Assembly: GCF_036404135.1 (NCBI RefSeq)
Contig: NZ_DASWPE010000096.1
Coordinates: 1-64,000, forward strand
Source: Rhodopseudomonas_A sp036404135
GTDB taxonomy: Bacteria; Pseudomonadota; Alphaproteobacteria; Rhizobiales; Xanthobacteraceae
Direction of reading: 5' to 3'
Length of the DNA: 64,000 nucleotides
The notes under the pieces are model-generated. The model was not told where the DNA came from. It did no database searches and was given only the letters and a program-made list of their open reading frames with translations. Every line of letters starts with the position of its first letter. The stretch's first letter is position 1. Shown in pieces: positions 35,814 to 44,218 of this stretch. The translations under genes and the position numbers were made by a program.

Positions 35814-36271
35814 GTTGGGATCAGCGATGGATGGGGCTCGCGCAGCACGTCGCTGCATGGAGCAGGGATCGCAGCCGGCAGGTCGGCTGCGTGATCGTTG
35901 ATGACCGGCAAGTGCTGGTGTCGGTCGGTTGGAATGGCTTTCCGCGCGGCATCAACGACGACATCGAGTGCCGGCATGACCGCCCGGCGAAGTATCGTTG
36001 GACCGAGCACGCCGAACGGAACGCGATCTACAATGCCGCCGCCAAGGGCGTCAGCACGTTCGGCTGCACGATCTATCTGCCGTGGTGCCCATGCACGGAC
36101 TGCGCGCGGGCAATCATTCAATCGGGGATCAGCGACGTGGTGTGCGTCACGCCGGACGGCAACGATCCGCGCTGGGGCGAGGACATGGAAACCACGCTGG
36201 TCATGCTGCTCGAAGCTGGCGTGAAGCTGCGCTTCGTCGATTGGCTCGAAGCGCCGAAGGCAGCGGTGTAA
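35810..36271 (+). CDS. Deoxycytidylate deaminase
   Basis: A 153-residue zinc deaminase converting dCMP to dUMP, feeding dTTP synthesis. HAE at 67-69 (WTEHAERNAI) and PCTDC (94-98) supply the zinc ligands and catalytic Glu. An ECRHDRPAKYRW insert and LVMLLEAGVKLRF end are typical of phage dCMP deaminases. GTG 35810 overlaps the upstream stop. It adjusts nucleotide pools during element replication. Confidence 0.88.
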   Translation: MSWDQRWMGLAQHVAAWSRDRSRQVGCVIVDDRQVLVSVGWNGFPRGINDDIECRHDRPAKYRWTEHAERNAIYNAAAKGVSTFGCTIYLPWCPCTDCARAIIQSGISDVVCVTPDGNDPRWGEDMETTLVMLLEAGVKLRFVDWLEAPKAAV

Positions 36272-36272
36272 T

Positions 36273-37175
36273 GTGGCTGTACGTACCAACATCATCTCAC
36301 TCTGCACCGGAGGCGGTGGACTTGATCTCGGAGTCGAACTGGCAATTCCCGGTGCTCGCAGCGTCGTGTACGTCGAGAGGGAGGCGTTACCCGTCGCGCA
36401 CTTGGTATCTGCGATGCAAGCGGGCTTCTTGGCTGAAGCGCCTATTTGGAGCGATGTCGGAACCTTCGACGGCAGGCCGTGGCGTGGCCTTGTGGATGGA
36501 CTCATTGGCGGCATCCCGTGCCAGCCGCACTCCGTCGCCGGGCTTCGTCTCGCCGACAGAGACGAGCGAGACCTATGGTCGCCAGCACGCCGGATCATCG
36601 TGCAAGCCCGGCCGTGCTTCGTCTTCATTGAGAACGTCAGCGGCTTCGTTTCGTCGGGAGGACTCTTCCGTGTCTGGCGTGATCTTCGCCGACTTGGTTA
36701 CGAAACTGAGGTCGGACTTTTCACGGCGTCAGAAGTCGGCGCGAGCCATCGCCGGGAGCGCTGCTTCGTTCTCGCAGTGGCCGACGCCAGCGGCTCGCGA
36801 TTGGAAGGGCACGAACGGCGAGCAGCACCTGGTCAACGGGAGCGGACGACTCCACCTCGATCAATTGCCGAACTACGTCGAGCACGTATGGTATTCGAAG
36901 GCATCGAACGACAATATCCCGCTCACCTTCGCTGTTCGCACCAGCACCCGATCAACGTGCCGAGTGGGATCGGATCGTCACCAGCGCCCCGCACCTTGAA
37001 CCCGCTGTTCGTCGAGTGGTTGATGGGATGGCCTTGGCGCTGGACGTTGGTCGCTTGGATCGGCTTCGGATGCTCGGCAACGGAGTTGTCCCGCTGGAAG
37101 CGGCATATGCGTTCCGCACTCTTGAAAATCGACTCGCCAAGCGAGCCGGTGGTGCAGCACAGCTTGTTCGGTTGA
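36273..37175 (+). CDS. C5-cytosine DNA methyltransferase, recognition region frame-shifted
   Basis: The frame from GTG 36273 (300 aa) carries motif I (SLCTGGGGLDLG), motif IV GGIPCQPHSVAG with the catalytic Cys, motif VI FIENVSGF and motif VIII HRRERCFVLA, and ends with LNPLFVEWLMGWP and SATELSRW. Between about 36770 and 36985, the conserved phage-methylase text (WPTPAARDWKGTN, then LDQLPNYVEHVW) is in a different frame. Two compensating shifts or a deletion would explain this. The enzyme may therefore be inactive or altered in specificity. Confidence 0.75.
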   Translation: MAVRTNIISLCTGGGGLDLGVELAIPGARSVVYVEREALPVAHLVSAMQAGFLAEAPIWSDVGTFDGRPWRGLVDGLIGGIPCQPHSVAGLRLADRDERDLWSPARRIIVQARPCFVFIENVSGFVSSGGLFRVWRDLRRLGYETEVGLFTASEVGASHRRERCFVLAVADASGSRLEGHERRAAPGQRERTTPPRSIAELRRARMVFEGIERQYPAHLRCSHQHPINVPSGIGSSPAPRTLNPLFVEWLMGWPWRWTLVAWIGFGCSATELSRWKRHMRSALLKIDSPSEPVVQHSLFG

Positions 37176-37182
37176 TGGCGTG

Positions 37183-37506
37183 ATGACTGGCGTGAACCAA
37201 CAAGTTGCAGTCATGGGCGGCGGGTCGGCGCCGTCGATGATTGAGCGCGTCGAGCGCGCGCTGCTTGTGCTCGCCTACCTTGTCGAGATTGACGGCGACG
37301 TGCATTTGCCAATGTATGAACTGTTTGAAGCGAAGCTTGACGAACTGCGGAGCAAGGCGGATGTTCGCCAGCGCGCCAGGAACAGACTTCAGGCGTTCGT
37401 CGAGCAAGGCGCATCGCCGCTCGCAATCACGGGCGGGGTGAACGAAGTCAGCAAGGGCATCGTTAGGATCGCCGGACTATCAGTTGTTGAAGGGGGAAGG
37501 GTGTGA
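37183..37506 (+). CDS. Small hypothetical phage-type protein
   Basis: A 107-residue protein starting at ATG 37183 (a GTG directly precedes). The core MIERVERALLVLAYLVEIDG, followed by VHLPMYELFEAKLDELRS, is a helical pattern found in small proteins of rhizobial prophages. The C-terminus overlaps the next gene. No biochemical function known. Confidence 0.6.
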   Translation: MTGVNQQVAVMGGGSAPSMIERVERALLVLAYLVEIDGDVHLPMYELFEAKLDELRSKADVRQRARNRLQAFVEQGASPLAITGGVNEVSKGIVRIAGLSVVEGGRV

Positions 37507-37772
37507 TGCCGCAGAAGAAGATTTACGGACGCGATCTGGATTATGAGCGGTGGCTCGTCGATGTCGGGCTGCTATGCGGCCACCACTCTTTCGACGTTCC
37601 GTACTATATGTCCGGTTTATATGATCAAGGGTTCCTTCGTCAGGAAGCGGCCGATCTCCATCTCGGATACGTGAGCTATGTTGCTGCCTGCCATTCCGTT
37701 CCCGGCGTGTGCGTGTCGGAGTTTCGTTTCCAAGAATGGGTTGAGGCCGGCAAGCCGAAGGGTGGTCAATGA
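37503..37772 (+). CDS. Small hypothetical protein of the element
   Basis: An 89-residue protein with many aromatic residues (YGRDLDYERWLVDVG, FRFQEWVEAGKP). It overlaps its neighbours on each side by four bases, typical of operon genes. No family recognised. Confidence 0.55.
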   Translation: MMPQKKIYGRDLDYERWLVDVGLLCGHHSFDVPYYMSGLYDQGFLRQEAADLHLGYVSYVAACHSVPGVCVSEFRFQEWVEAGKPKGGQ

Positions 37773-37978
37773 GCGAGACAAGGGGAGAGCGCAAGAATTG
37801 GCACGCAGAGGCGTGGCGATTGTTCGGATATTACCTCATGACGAATGAAAATCAGGATGCCGTAGCGCGCGCCCTTAGTCAGATCGATGGCGTCCTGCGG
37901 GATCATGGCGATGTCGAGATCACGGTGCAATCGCTGCCGTTCAATGCAGCCATCGCGGCGAAGCCCGTACAGCGTTGA
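37769..37978 (+). CDS. Small hypothetical protein, end of rightward operon
   Basis: A 69-residue protein starting MSETRGERKNWHAEAW. It overlaps the preceding stop (ATGA) and ends nine bases before the convergent integrase stop. No family recognised. Confidence 0.55.
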   Translation: MSETRGERKNWHAEAWRLFGYYLMTNENQDAVARALSQIDGVLRDHGDVEITVQSLPFNAAIAAKPVQR

Positions 37979-37986
37979 CGACATAA

Positions 37987-39312
37987 TCACTTCACGTCAT
38001 TAAGTTCCTTCGCGGGCGTGAGCGCGATCTGCTTTAGATATTTCAGCTTCAATTCAAGCGATGGCCCCTTGCCGTATTTCGGCTTCTTCGAGTCGTGGCC
38101 CATCAAGCTATCAATTAAGCTATCCTGCGCCTCGATTGCAACGAGGCGATCCTTGAAGCTGTGCCGCAGCGAATAGACCGAGTGGTCCTTCGTCGGTCTC
38201 AGGTCATTCTCTTGCAGGTATTTATTCGCCGCCGCCGAGAAGTTCGACGAGTTGTCGTGGTATCGGTCGAACCCGTGCCGCATCAGCTTGAGCGCGGGGA
38301 GCGCGCCCCCGACCAACGGAATCTCGCGGTCGCTGTGCTCGGTCTTCATCCGCCGTCCATCTGCCATCACCCGAACATAGGGGATCGGCGCGTCTAGGAA
38401 GATCGTGCTCTCGTTGAGGTTTAGAATCTCGGAAGGGCGCAGGCCGGTGTCGGCTATAATGTAGATCACCATCCTCGCCTCTTCGTTGAGGCCGTCGAGC
38501 GCCCCGTCAGCCAGGATGCGCTTCTGAATGAACTCGGTGTCATAGGGCGTCGGGTCTTTCTCGGTCTCGCCCTTCAGCCGCAGGCCGTGGAAAAAGTCAG
38601 GCAGGCCGAGCCGCCGGATGATGCTCAGTTCCTTGAGCATGCCGCTCAACTGCCCGATTTGCTTGTTGGCGGTCTTGGCCGCGATCCCCTCGTTGATCAC
38701 CCGGCCCCGCCAGTGCTCTCGGAAGGTGAGGGCGTCGTCGTGCGTGATCTCTGTGATTGGCTTATCCCGGCCGATCACTTCGAGGAACGCTTCGACGGCG
38801 CGCGTCCGGCCGTTCGTCCAAATGCGGAGTTGGTCTTCCGACAGGTCGAGGGTATCTTCCTCGATCTCCGATTTGTATTCGGGGAAGATTTGCGAGATCA
38901 GCGGGACTTGCCGCTTGGCGGTGCCTAGGAGGCCCGCACGCGTGGCCGGATCGTTGACGGCACCGTTCTGCCCAAGCGCCTCGACACGCGCCAGTTGGGC
39001 CTCGAAGGGCTGTTGAACGAGCATCGCGTTATCGATGTAGTCGAAGCCTAGCGACCGAGCCCGCTGCCGGGCGGCGGTGTAGCTGGTCAACTCGGCTTTC
39101 GGTCGGCCGCTGGCGAGGCCGCGCCAGAACGCTTCGAGTTCCTTGTTGAGTCGGTCGGCCACGACGCCGGCACGCCGGCCGGCGCGGTCTTCCGAGATGC
39201 GTATCTTGGTCGAGTGGCGGACCACCTTGCGGGGATCGAGCGCGGCGTATTCAGTCGGAACGCGGCGTTGGAAATGCCATGTGCCGTTGCGGCGCGTGAG
39301 GAAGTCGGACAT
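37987..39312 (-). CDS. int: Tyrosine site-specific integrase
   Basis: A 441-residue recombinase. An N-terminal DUF6538-like arm-binding domain (FLTRRNGTWHFQRRVP) is followed by a SAM-like core-binding domain and the catalytic domain. Active-site residues are R292 (DTGLRPSEI), R383 with Tyr where His is common (YSLRHSFKDRL), H406 (LMGH) and nucleophile Y413 (KPKYGKG). It starts at ATG 39312, about 120 bases from attR, facing inward. It would catalyse excision at the 19-bp cores; no excisionase is recognised nearby. Confidence 0.92.
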   Translation of the reverse strand: MSDFLTRRNGTWHFQRRVPTEYAALDPRKVVRHSTKIRISEDRAGRRAGVVADRLNKELEAFWRGLASGRPKAELTSYTAARQRARSLGFDYIDNAMLVQQPFEAQLARVEALGQNGAVNDPATRAGLLGTAKRQVPLISQIFPEYKSEIEEDTLDLSEDQLRIWTNGRTRAVEAFLEVIGRDKPITEITHDDALTFREHWRGRVINEGIAAKTANKQIGQLSGMLKELSIIRRLGLPDFFHGLRLKGETEKDPTPYDTEFIQKRILADGALDGLNEEARMVIYIIADTGLRPSEILNLNESTIFLDAPIPYVRVMADGRRMKTEHSDREIPLVGGALPALKLMRHGFDRYHDNSSNFSAAANKYLQENDLRPTKDHSVYSLRHSFKDRLVAIEAQDSLIDSLMGHDSKKPKYGKGPSLELKLKYLKQIALTPAKELNDVK

Positions 39313-39434
39313 GAGGAACCCGCGAGTGATGTAGGACGTTTTGTAGGACGTTTCATTGCATCGCGGATGTCGGAAAGGCAAGCAAAATCAAAGAAATTGC
39401 TGCAAATCGCGGGTTGCCGGCGCTCCACGCGGAG

Positions 39435-39453
39435 CCCTTCACCCGCTCCAATG
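39435..39453 (+). repeat. Attachment site copy at right end (attR)
   Basis: An identical copy of the 19 bases at the tRNA-Gly end. The bases immediately left (GGAG) and right (ATCTC) differ from those at attL, so the repeat is limited to the core. It is the outer boundary of the element. Confidence 0.85.
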
Positions 39454-39690
39454 ATCTCAATGGCTAGATCGATTCAGAGAATCATTGGCATTGGGGGGCC
39501 ACAGCGCGGTCGTGCACACCCCGTCGCGATGACCGCTTCGGTGGTTTCGGCGGTCACGCCTTGCTGGCGCCGACCAGGTTGCGGGCCGGCGGCTTTGCCA
39601 AGGAATTCCACCCTGACGATGGGCCTCACGCCGTGGGGAAGCGGCTGCCATGCCGCCGGCGCGCGGGCCTCAGCTCCCTTCGGGGCAGTG
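39454..39690. other. Intergenic region between attR and metY end
   Basis: These 237 bases follow the element. No gene is supported. A weak hairpin (GGCCT...AGGCC near 39700) lies close to the metY stop, but no T run follows on the minus strand. Confidence 0.35.
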
Positions 39691-41001
39691 TCAAAGGCAG
39701 GCTAAGGCCTGGTCCAGATCGGCGATGATGTCGTCGCGGTGTTCGATTCCGATCGACAGCCGAACGAAACCAGGCGTCACGCCGGCGGCCAGTTGATCGG
39801 CTTCGCTGAGCTGCGAATGGGTGGTCGCGGCGGGCTGGATCGCGAGCGACCGCGCATCACCGATGTTGGCTACATGATAAAACAGCTTCAGGGCCTCGAT
39901 GAAGCGCTGGCCGGCCGCGATGCCGCCGTTAAGCTCGAAGCCGATCAGCGCGCCATAGCCACCCCGCATATAGGTATCGGCGCGGCGGCGATGCTCGCCG
40001 GTTTGCTGGCCCGGAAAATGCACCTTGGCGACCTTCGGATGGTCTTTCAGATAATCGGCCACGGCGATGGCGTTGGCATTGTGCTGCTCCATGCGGATCG
40101 GCAGTGTCTCCAGGCCCTGCAGCAGGTGGAAGGCCGCGATCGGCGTGATCGCCGCGCCGAAGTCGGCGAGCAGCTTCATCCGTGCCCGCAACACGAAGCC
40201 GATCGGCCCCTGCGACTTCGCGACCTCGGTCCAGATCACGCCGGGATAGGCATCGTCCGGTGCCGTGAGCTGAGGAAAGCGCGCGGCGTGCTGCTCCCAG
40301 GGGAAATTGCCGCCGTCGACGATGGCGCCGCCGAGCGTCGTGCCGTGGCCGCCGATGTACTTGGTCGTCGAATACATCACGATCGCCGCGCCGTGCTCGA
40401 ACGGACGCACCACGAGAGGAGCCGAGGTGTTGTCCATCACCAGCGGGATGCCCAGCGATCGCCCGATGTCGGCGACCTCCCGGATCGGGAACACCTCGAG
40501 CTTGGGATTCGGCAGCGTCTCGGCGTAGTAGAGCCGCGTCCGCGCATCGGTAGCGCGGCGGAAGTTCTCCGGATCGGACGGGTCGACAAAGCGGGCCTCG
40601 ATGCCCAACTCCCGCAGAGTGTTGTCGAACAAGATCCAGGTGCCGCCATAGAGGCCGGTGGAGGTGACGAAATTGTCGCCGGCCTTGGCGACGTTGAGCA
40701 CCGAAAATGCCGATGCCGCCTGTCCGGAAGCGACCGCCAGCGCCGCGGCGCCGCCTTCGAAGGCGGCCAGCCGTTCCTCGAAGGCGTGCTGGGTCGGATT
40801 GCTCACGGAACGATACAGTGCATCCAGCACGTCGCTTCCAAAGCGCGGCAGATCGGAGGAGTCGATGGCTCCGCCGTCGACAAGCTGATGAATCGGCACC
40901 GCCGCGGTGCTACCGGGCCGTGCTCCGTGGAGAGCAAACGTGTCGGGATGCAGCGCTGTCGGAAAAGAAATTTCTTCGGCGGTCGGGTAGGGCGTGTGCA
41001 T
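39691..41001 (-). CDS. metY: O-acetylhomoserine sulfhydrylase, MetY type
   Basis: A 436-residue Cys/Met-metabolism PLP enzyme. PLP lysine is K214 (YSTTKYIGGHG), the phosphate loop SGQAAS and GLYGGT are intact, and ETLPNPKLEV and VMDNTSAP are present. It joins O-acetylhomoserine with sulfide or methanethiol; the latter gives methionine directly. ATG 41001 is used; a TTG at 41013 would add four residues. It is divergent from the mar-linked run, which suggests it captures methanethiol produced by MarDK (inference). Confidence 0.9.
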   Translation of the reverse strand: MHTPYPTAEEISFPTALHPDTFALHGARPGSTAAVPIHQLVDGGAIDSSDLPRFGSDVLDALYRSVSNPTQHAFEERLAAFEGGAAALAVASGQAASAFSVLNVAKAGDNFVTSTGLYGGTWILFDNTLRELGIEARFVDPSDPENFRRATDARTRLYYAETLPNPKLEVFPIREVADIGRSLGIPLVMDNTSAPLVVRPFEHGAAIVMYSTTKYIGGHGTTLGGAIVDGGNFPWEQHAARFPQLTAPDDAYPGVIWTEVAKSQGPIGFVLRARMKLLADFGAAITPIAAFHLLQGLETLPIRMEQHNANAIAVADYLKDHPKVAKVHFPGQQTGEHRRRADTYMRGGYGALIGFELNGGIAAGQRFIEALKLFYHVANIGDARSLAIQPAATTHSQLSEADQLAAGVTPGFVRLSIGIEHRDDIIADLDQALACL

Positions 41002-41149
41002 GTCTGCTTTCAAGGCGAGTTACTTGACATCATTCGATGATCGTATTCTTTACAAATCCAACGAACAAGCTGGAATTCAACACGCTTGCTATTTCTAATC
41101 CTGCAGGCTGCCGGCGAACTACACGACGTCTGCCAACGGTATGCGAAGC

Positions 41150-41179
41150 CTGACAGCGGATAACGAAATACGCTATCAT
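41150..41179 (+). promoter_or_regulatory. Promoter with LysR-type dyad ahead of the methyltransferase-cupin-mar run
   Basis: CTGACA (41150-41155) and TATCAT (41174-41179) are 18 bases apart, 35 bases before the ATG. Between them lies ATAAC-N7-GCTAT (41160-41176), an imperfect dyad containing the T-N11-A arrangement of LysR-type regulator sites. Position overlapping the -10 would suit regulation of this operon. Confidence 0.5.
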
Positions 41180-41213
41180 CCTCCGCGTCTGGTATGCTCT
41201 CCAGGTAAGCTCT

Positions 41214-42206
41214 ATGTCTCTGCCGCAAACGCCTGAGCCTGAACTGTCGCTCGAAATCGATCCGCTCAGTTATTTCGGACTGCGCGAGACGCGGCGGATC
41301 AAGGACCGGCTTGTCGTCACGATAGCCGATCGCGCCTACCTGCCGGATACCACGGACCTGCAACGGGACTGGCTTTCGAGCGTCGCGGCGCCGGCATTCA
41401 GGTTGCTGCGCGATCGCCGCGGCGAGGGCGCCTGCCGCGCCTTTGCGTCGATCGGGACCGGTTCGGGAGCCGACGCGCTCGCCGCCATCGAGATTTTCGG
41501 CGCAGAGACGATCGGCATCACCGATCTGTTCGGCGATGTGGTCGACACGGCCGCCGGCAATATCCGGCGCAATCTTCGTCCGGGCGTCGACGTCACGCTG
41601 CATTCCGGCGCCGGCGATCTGTTGTCGCCGCTGCGTGAGCGCGGACTTCGTTTCGACGTGGTCTACGAAAACCTCCCCAACCTGCCGCTCGCCGAGGCCG
41701 GTCACATTGAGGTGGGGCGGACCAGCGCCGCCTTCATTCCGCCGCGCGGGGAGGCGGTGCCGGACTTCGTCAAGGAGTGGCTGCTCGTCCTGCATTACTT
41801 GGCGCTCGTCGAGGCGCGCGATCTGCTCAATCCGGGCGGGACCGTGGTCTCGGTCATCGGCGCGCGGCTGCCGCTGGAAATTCTCAGCCGCATGGCGGTC
41901 GCGGCGGGTTATACGCCGGCCTTTCTCACTTATTCCTGGAAGGTGCAGGCCGACCCCGTCGACGTGATCGGCTCTTATGCGCAGTGGCAGCGCGGCGGCC
42001 TCGGCCCGTTCTATTTTTACCCTGCGGCCCGGCTGGCAGAGGCGTTCGCCGTGCTCGATCCGCAGGACGCCGGCCGCAACGCCTTGTCGATCGAGGCGAG
42101 CCTGAAGCCGGCGCGGCTCGACGCCGTCGAAGCCTGGGATGCATTCCAGCGCGGAGAACGCATCGGCCATACGGTCGCCGTGCTGCAATCCGGGCCGAGC
42201 GACTGA
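41214..42206 (+). CDS. Class I SAM-dependent methyltransferase, unknown substrate
   Basis: A 330-residue Rossmann methyltransferase. Motif I is GTGSGAD (81-87); ITDLFGDVV follows as motif II; the catalytic loop reads YENLPNLP (151-158), similar to NPPY-type loops of HemK and to the loop of S-methyltransferases acting on methionine. The long helical stretch EWLLVLHYLALVEARDLLNP after it also recalls those enzymes. Start ATG 41214 follows a promoter and dyad. It stops three bases before the cupin gene. S-methylation of a sulfur compound is a guess from context. Confidence 0.72.
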   Translation: MSLPQTPEPELSLEIDPLSYFGLRETRRIKDRLVVTIADRAYLPDTTDLQRDWLSSVAAPAFRLLRDRRGEGACRAFASIGTGSGADALAAIEIFGAETIGITDLFGDVVDTAAGNIRRNLRPGVDVTLHSGAGDLLSPLRERGLRFDVVYENLPNLPLAEAGHIEVGRTSAAFIPPRGEAVPDFVKEWLLVLHYLALVEARDLLNPGGTVVSVIGARLPLEILSRMAVAAGYTPAFLTYSWKVQADPVDVIGSYAQWQRGGLGPFYFYPAARLAEAFAVLDPQDAGRNALSIEASLKPARLDAVEAWDAFQRGERIGHTVAVLQSGPSD

Positions 42207-42208
42207 CC

Positions 42209-42838
42209 ATGCCGGGGCTCACGGGAAATCAGTTACACGGTCTGTTGACGGCGCTTCGCCATCGCTTCGAGGCACGACCCGAAAGCGCGGACGACATCGG
42301 CGAAGAGATCCGCAAAGTCTCCGCGGCGCTCGACCGGCGGGCGCTGTCGCCGCAGCCGGTTGAGCCGACGTCGCATCCGCTCACCCGCCATCTGCCGGCG
42401 GCGCTGTCGCTGACTGCGGCGAGTGCGGCGGCCGTGGCGGCCGCGTTGCAGCCAATCGCGGCGCTGCTGCCGTGGCGGTACGGCTACCTGCCGCGACCGG
42501 ACGCACCGGGCCTCGACGCGGCGATGGGCTGGGCAGAAATCGTCGGGCCGGAGGCGCCTTTCCGCAGCGCGGAGGTCTGCTTCGGACTCACGCTGATCGG
42601 GTCCGACACTTTCTATCGGCCGCATCGACACCCGGCGAGAGAGCTCTACCATGTGCTCGCCGGCAATGCGGCGTGGACCGCCGCCGGCAGCACCGCCACG
42701 CGGGCGCCGGGCGACTACATCCTGCACAGCGAGGACATGATCCACGCCATGCGCACCGGGCGCGAGCCTCTGCTGGCGATCTATTCATGGACCGGCGACG
42801 TGGTGTCGCCGTCCGTCTGGGCGGAACCCGCGTCATGA
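42209..42838 (+). CDS. DMSP-lyase-type cupin (DddL/DddQ-like)
   Basis: A 209-residue protein. A C-terminal cupin carries the metal motif YRPHRHPARELYHVL (H139, H141, E145, with Y147) and H179 in EDMIHAM, matching DMSP-lyase-family cupins, which split dimethylsulfoniopropionate to DMS and acrylate. The N-terminal 100 residues are helical as in DddL. A conserved Tyr beside the Glu serves as catalytic base in relatives. Substrate here is unproven; another sulfonium compound is possible. It is two bases after the methyltransferase and 19 before the MetY-like gene. Confidence 0.72.
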   Translation: MPGLTGNQLHGLLTALRHRFEARPESADDIGEEIRKVSAALDRRALSPQPVEPTSHPLTRHLPAALSLTAASAAAVAAALQPIAALLPWRYGYLPRPDAPGLDAAMGWAEIVGPEAPFRSAEVCFGLTLIGSDTFYRPHRHPARELYHVLAGNAAWTAAGSTATRAPGDYILHSEDMIHAMRTGREPLLAIYSWTGDVVSPSVWAEPAS

Positions 42839-42857
42839 CGCTGCGGAAGACATCCTC

Positions 42858-44048
42858 ATGACCACGCAACAGGGTGCCAAGTTCGAGACGATTGCCGTGC
42901 ATGGCGGTTCGTTCCGGTCCGATCCGGTGACCGGCGCGGTGGTGCCGCCGATCTACCTCACCACGTCGTATCAATTCCAGAACACCGAACACGCCCGGCG
43001 CATTTTCGGCCTGGAAGAACTCGGCTACACCTATACGCGCACCGTCAATCCGACGCGCGAGTTTCTGGAGCGGCGGATCGCGGCGCTCGAAGGCGGAGTG
43101 GGAGCGCTGGCGTTGGCGACCGGCAAGGCTGCCGCGCTCTACGCGGTGCTCAATATCGCGCGCGCGGGCGACAATGTCGTCGTCTCGGCTGATATCACAC
43201 AGGGACGCAATGCGAGCCTGCCGACCGCGCTGCGTCAGCTCGGCGTCGAGGTGCGCCTCGCCAGCGCGGAAGAGGGCGGGGCGTTCGGCCGGCTGACCGA
43301 CGCGCGGACGCGCGCCTACTACGCCGAGAGCCTGAGTGTGCCAGAGCTGCGTCCGTTCCCGATCAAGGCTGTTGCCGAAACCGCCGATCAGCTCGGCGTG
43401 CCGCTGATCATCGACAATACTGCGTTGCCATTGTCCTGCCGGCCGTTCGAGCTCGGTGCCGCGGTCGTGATCTATTCCGCGGCGGAGTATCTGGGCGGCC
43501 ACGGCACCACCGACGGCGGCCTCATCATCGATGGCGGTCGATTTTCATGGGAGGCGCACGCGGCGCGTCTGCCGACGCTGATCGAGCCGGACGGGTCGTA
43601 TCACGGCGTGGTCTGGACGGAGCTGGTGAAGCAGTGGAACGCCAGCCCGTTCGTCGCCCGCACCCGCGCGCATCTGTTGCGGGATCTGGGCGCCGCGATC
43701 AATCCGCTGGCGGTCTTTCAGCTGATCCAAGGTGTCGAGACGCTGCCGTTGCGGCTGCGCCGCCACCATGCCAATGCGCAACAGGTCGCCACCTATCTGG
43801 CCTCGCATCCGAAGGTCGCGGGGCTCGCCTCCGGTGCGGCGCTGATCGCCTTCGATCTTGCCGATGCACAGGCCGCGGCGCGTTTCAAGACGGCGCTGTG
43901 GTTGTTCGAAGATGCGGCGACCTACGGCGGCGTGCGCAGCGCGGTGATCGCCGCGCCGGCTACGGCGAACCGCCTGCTCCTTTCGATCGGTCTTGAGAAT
44001 CCCCGCGACATTGTCGACCTGCTGGCGGCTGCGCTCGCCGCGGCCTGA
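42858..44048 (+). CDS. MetY-like protein lacking the PLP lysine (predicted pseudoenzyme)
   Basis: A 396-residue fold-type I protein clearly akin to O-acetylhomoserine sulfhydrylase (FETIAVHGGSFR, YTRTVNPTREFLERR, LIIDNTALP). Where the enzyme has YSTTKYIGGHG, this reads YSAAEYLGGHG, so the Schiff-base Lys is E210 (codon GAG). The GLYGGT cofactor loop is also replaced (ADITQGRNAS), ESPSNP has become ESLSVPEL, and a stretch before the C-terminal domain is missing. Ordinary PLP chemistry is unlikely. GGAAG precedes ATG 42858. It lies directly before marD, so a scaffold, regulator or sulfur-binding role is conceivable. Confidence 0.85.
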   Translation: MTTQQGAKFETIAVHGGSFRSDPVTGAVVPPIYLTTSYQFQNTEHARRIFGLEELGYTYTRTVNPTREFLERRIAALEGGVGALALATGKAAALYAVLNIARAGDNVVVSADITQGRNASLPTALRQLGVEVRLASAEEGGAFGRLTDARTRAYYAESLSVPELRPFPIKAVAETADQLGVPLIIDNTALPLSCRPFELGAAVVIYSAAEYLGGHGTTDGGLIIDGGRFSWEAHAARLPTLIEPDGSYHGVVWTELVKQWNASPFVARTRAHLLRDLGAAINPLAVFQLIQGVETLPLRLRRHHANAQQVATYLASHPKVAGLASGAALIAFDLADAQAAARFKTALWLFEDAATYGGVRSAVIAAPATANRLLLSIGLENPRDIVDLLAAALAAA

Positions 44049-44218
44049 GCAAAGTCGGTGCGGCGACGATGGTTTATTTCTCCAACGACGCGCGATCCCA
44101 GCGGCAAACTTCCAAGTCGCTTCTCCTGTGTCGTTCGCGCTTGCGCAGCGCAAAGCCGCGTGTTTTCTTGCGATGCGTCAGATGATAGTCAAACGCCCGG
44201 GTAGGTAGCAGCACCGTC

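Larger units (their letters stand above)
23919..39453. mobile_element. 15.5-kb tRNA-Gly-integrated phage-like element without structural genes
   Basis: The element is bounded by a 19-bp direct repeat: the tRNA-Gly end at 23919-23937 and its copy at 39435-39453. A tyrosine integrase faces inward from the right end. The contents are a toxin-antitoxin pair, a repressor switch, two divergent operons of replication, recombination and DNA-modification genes, and small hypothetical genes. Terminase, portal, capsid, tail, holin and lysin genes are not found. It is either a remnant keeping only the early region, or a satellite-like element that relies on a helper. Confidence 0.85.

Noticed and set aside
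41002..41149. SAM-II type riboswitch upstream of metY
   Set aside because: Looked for because alphaproteobacterial met genes often carry it; the conserved core and pseudoknot sequence could not be found on the minus strand.
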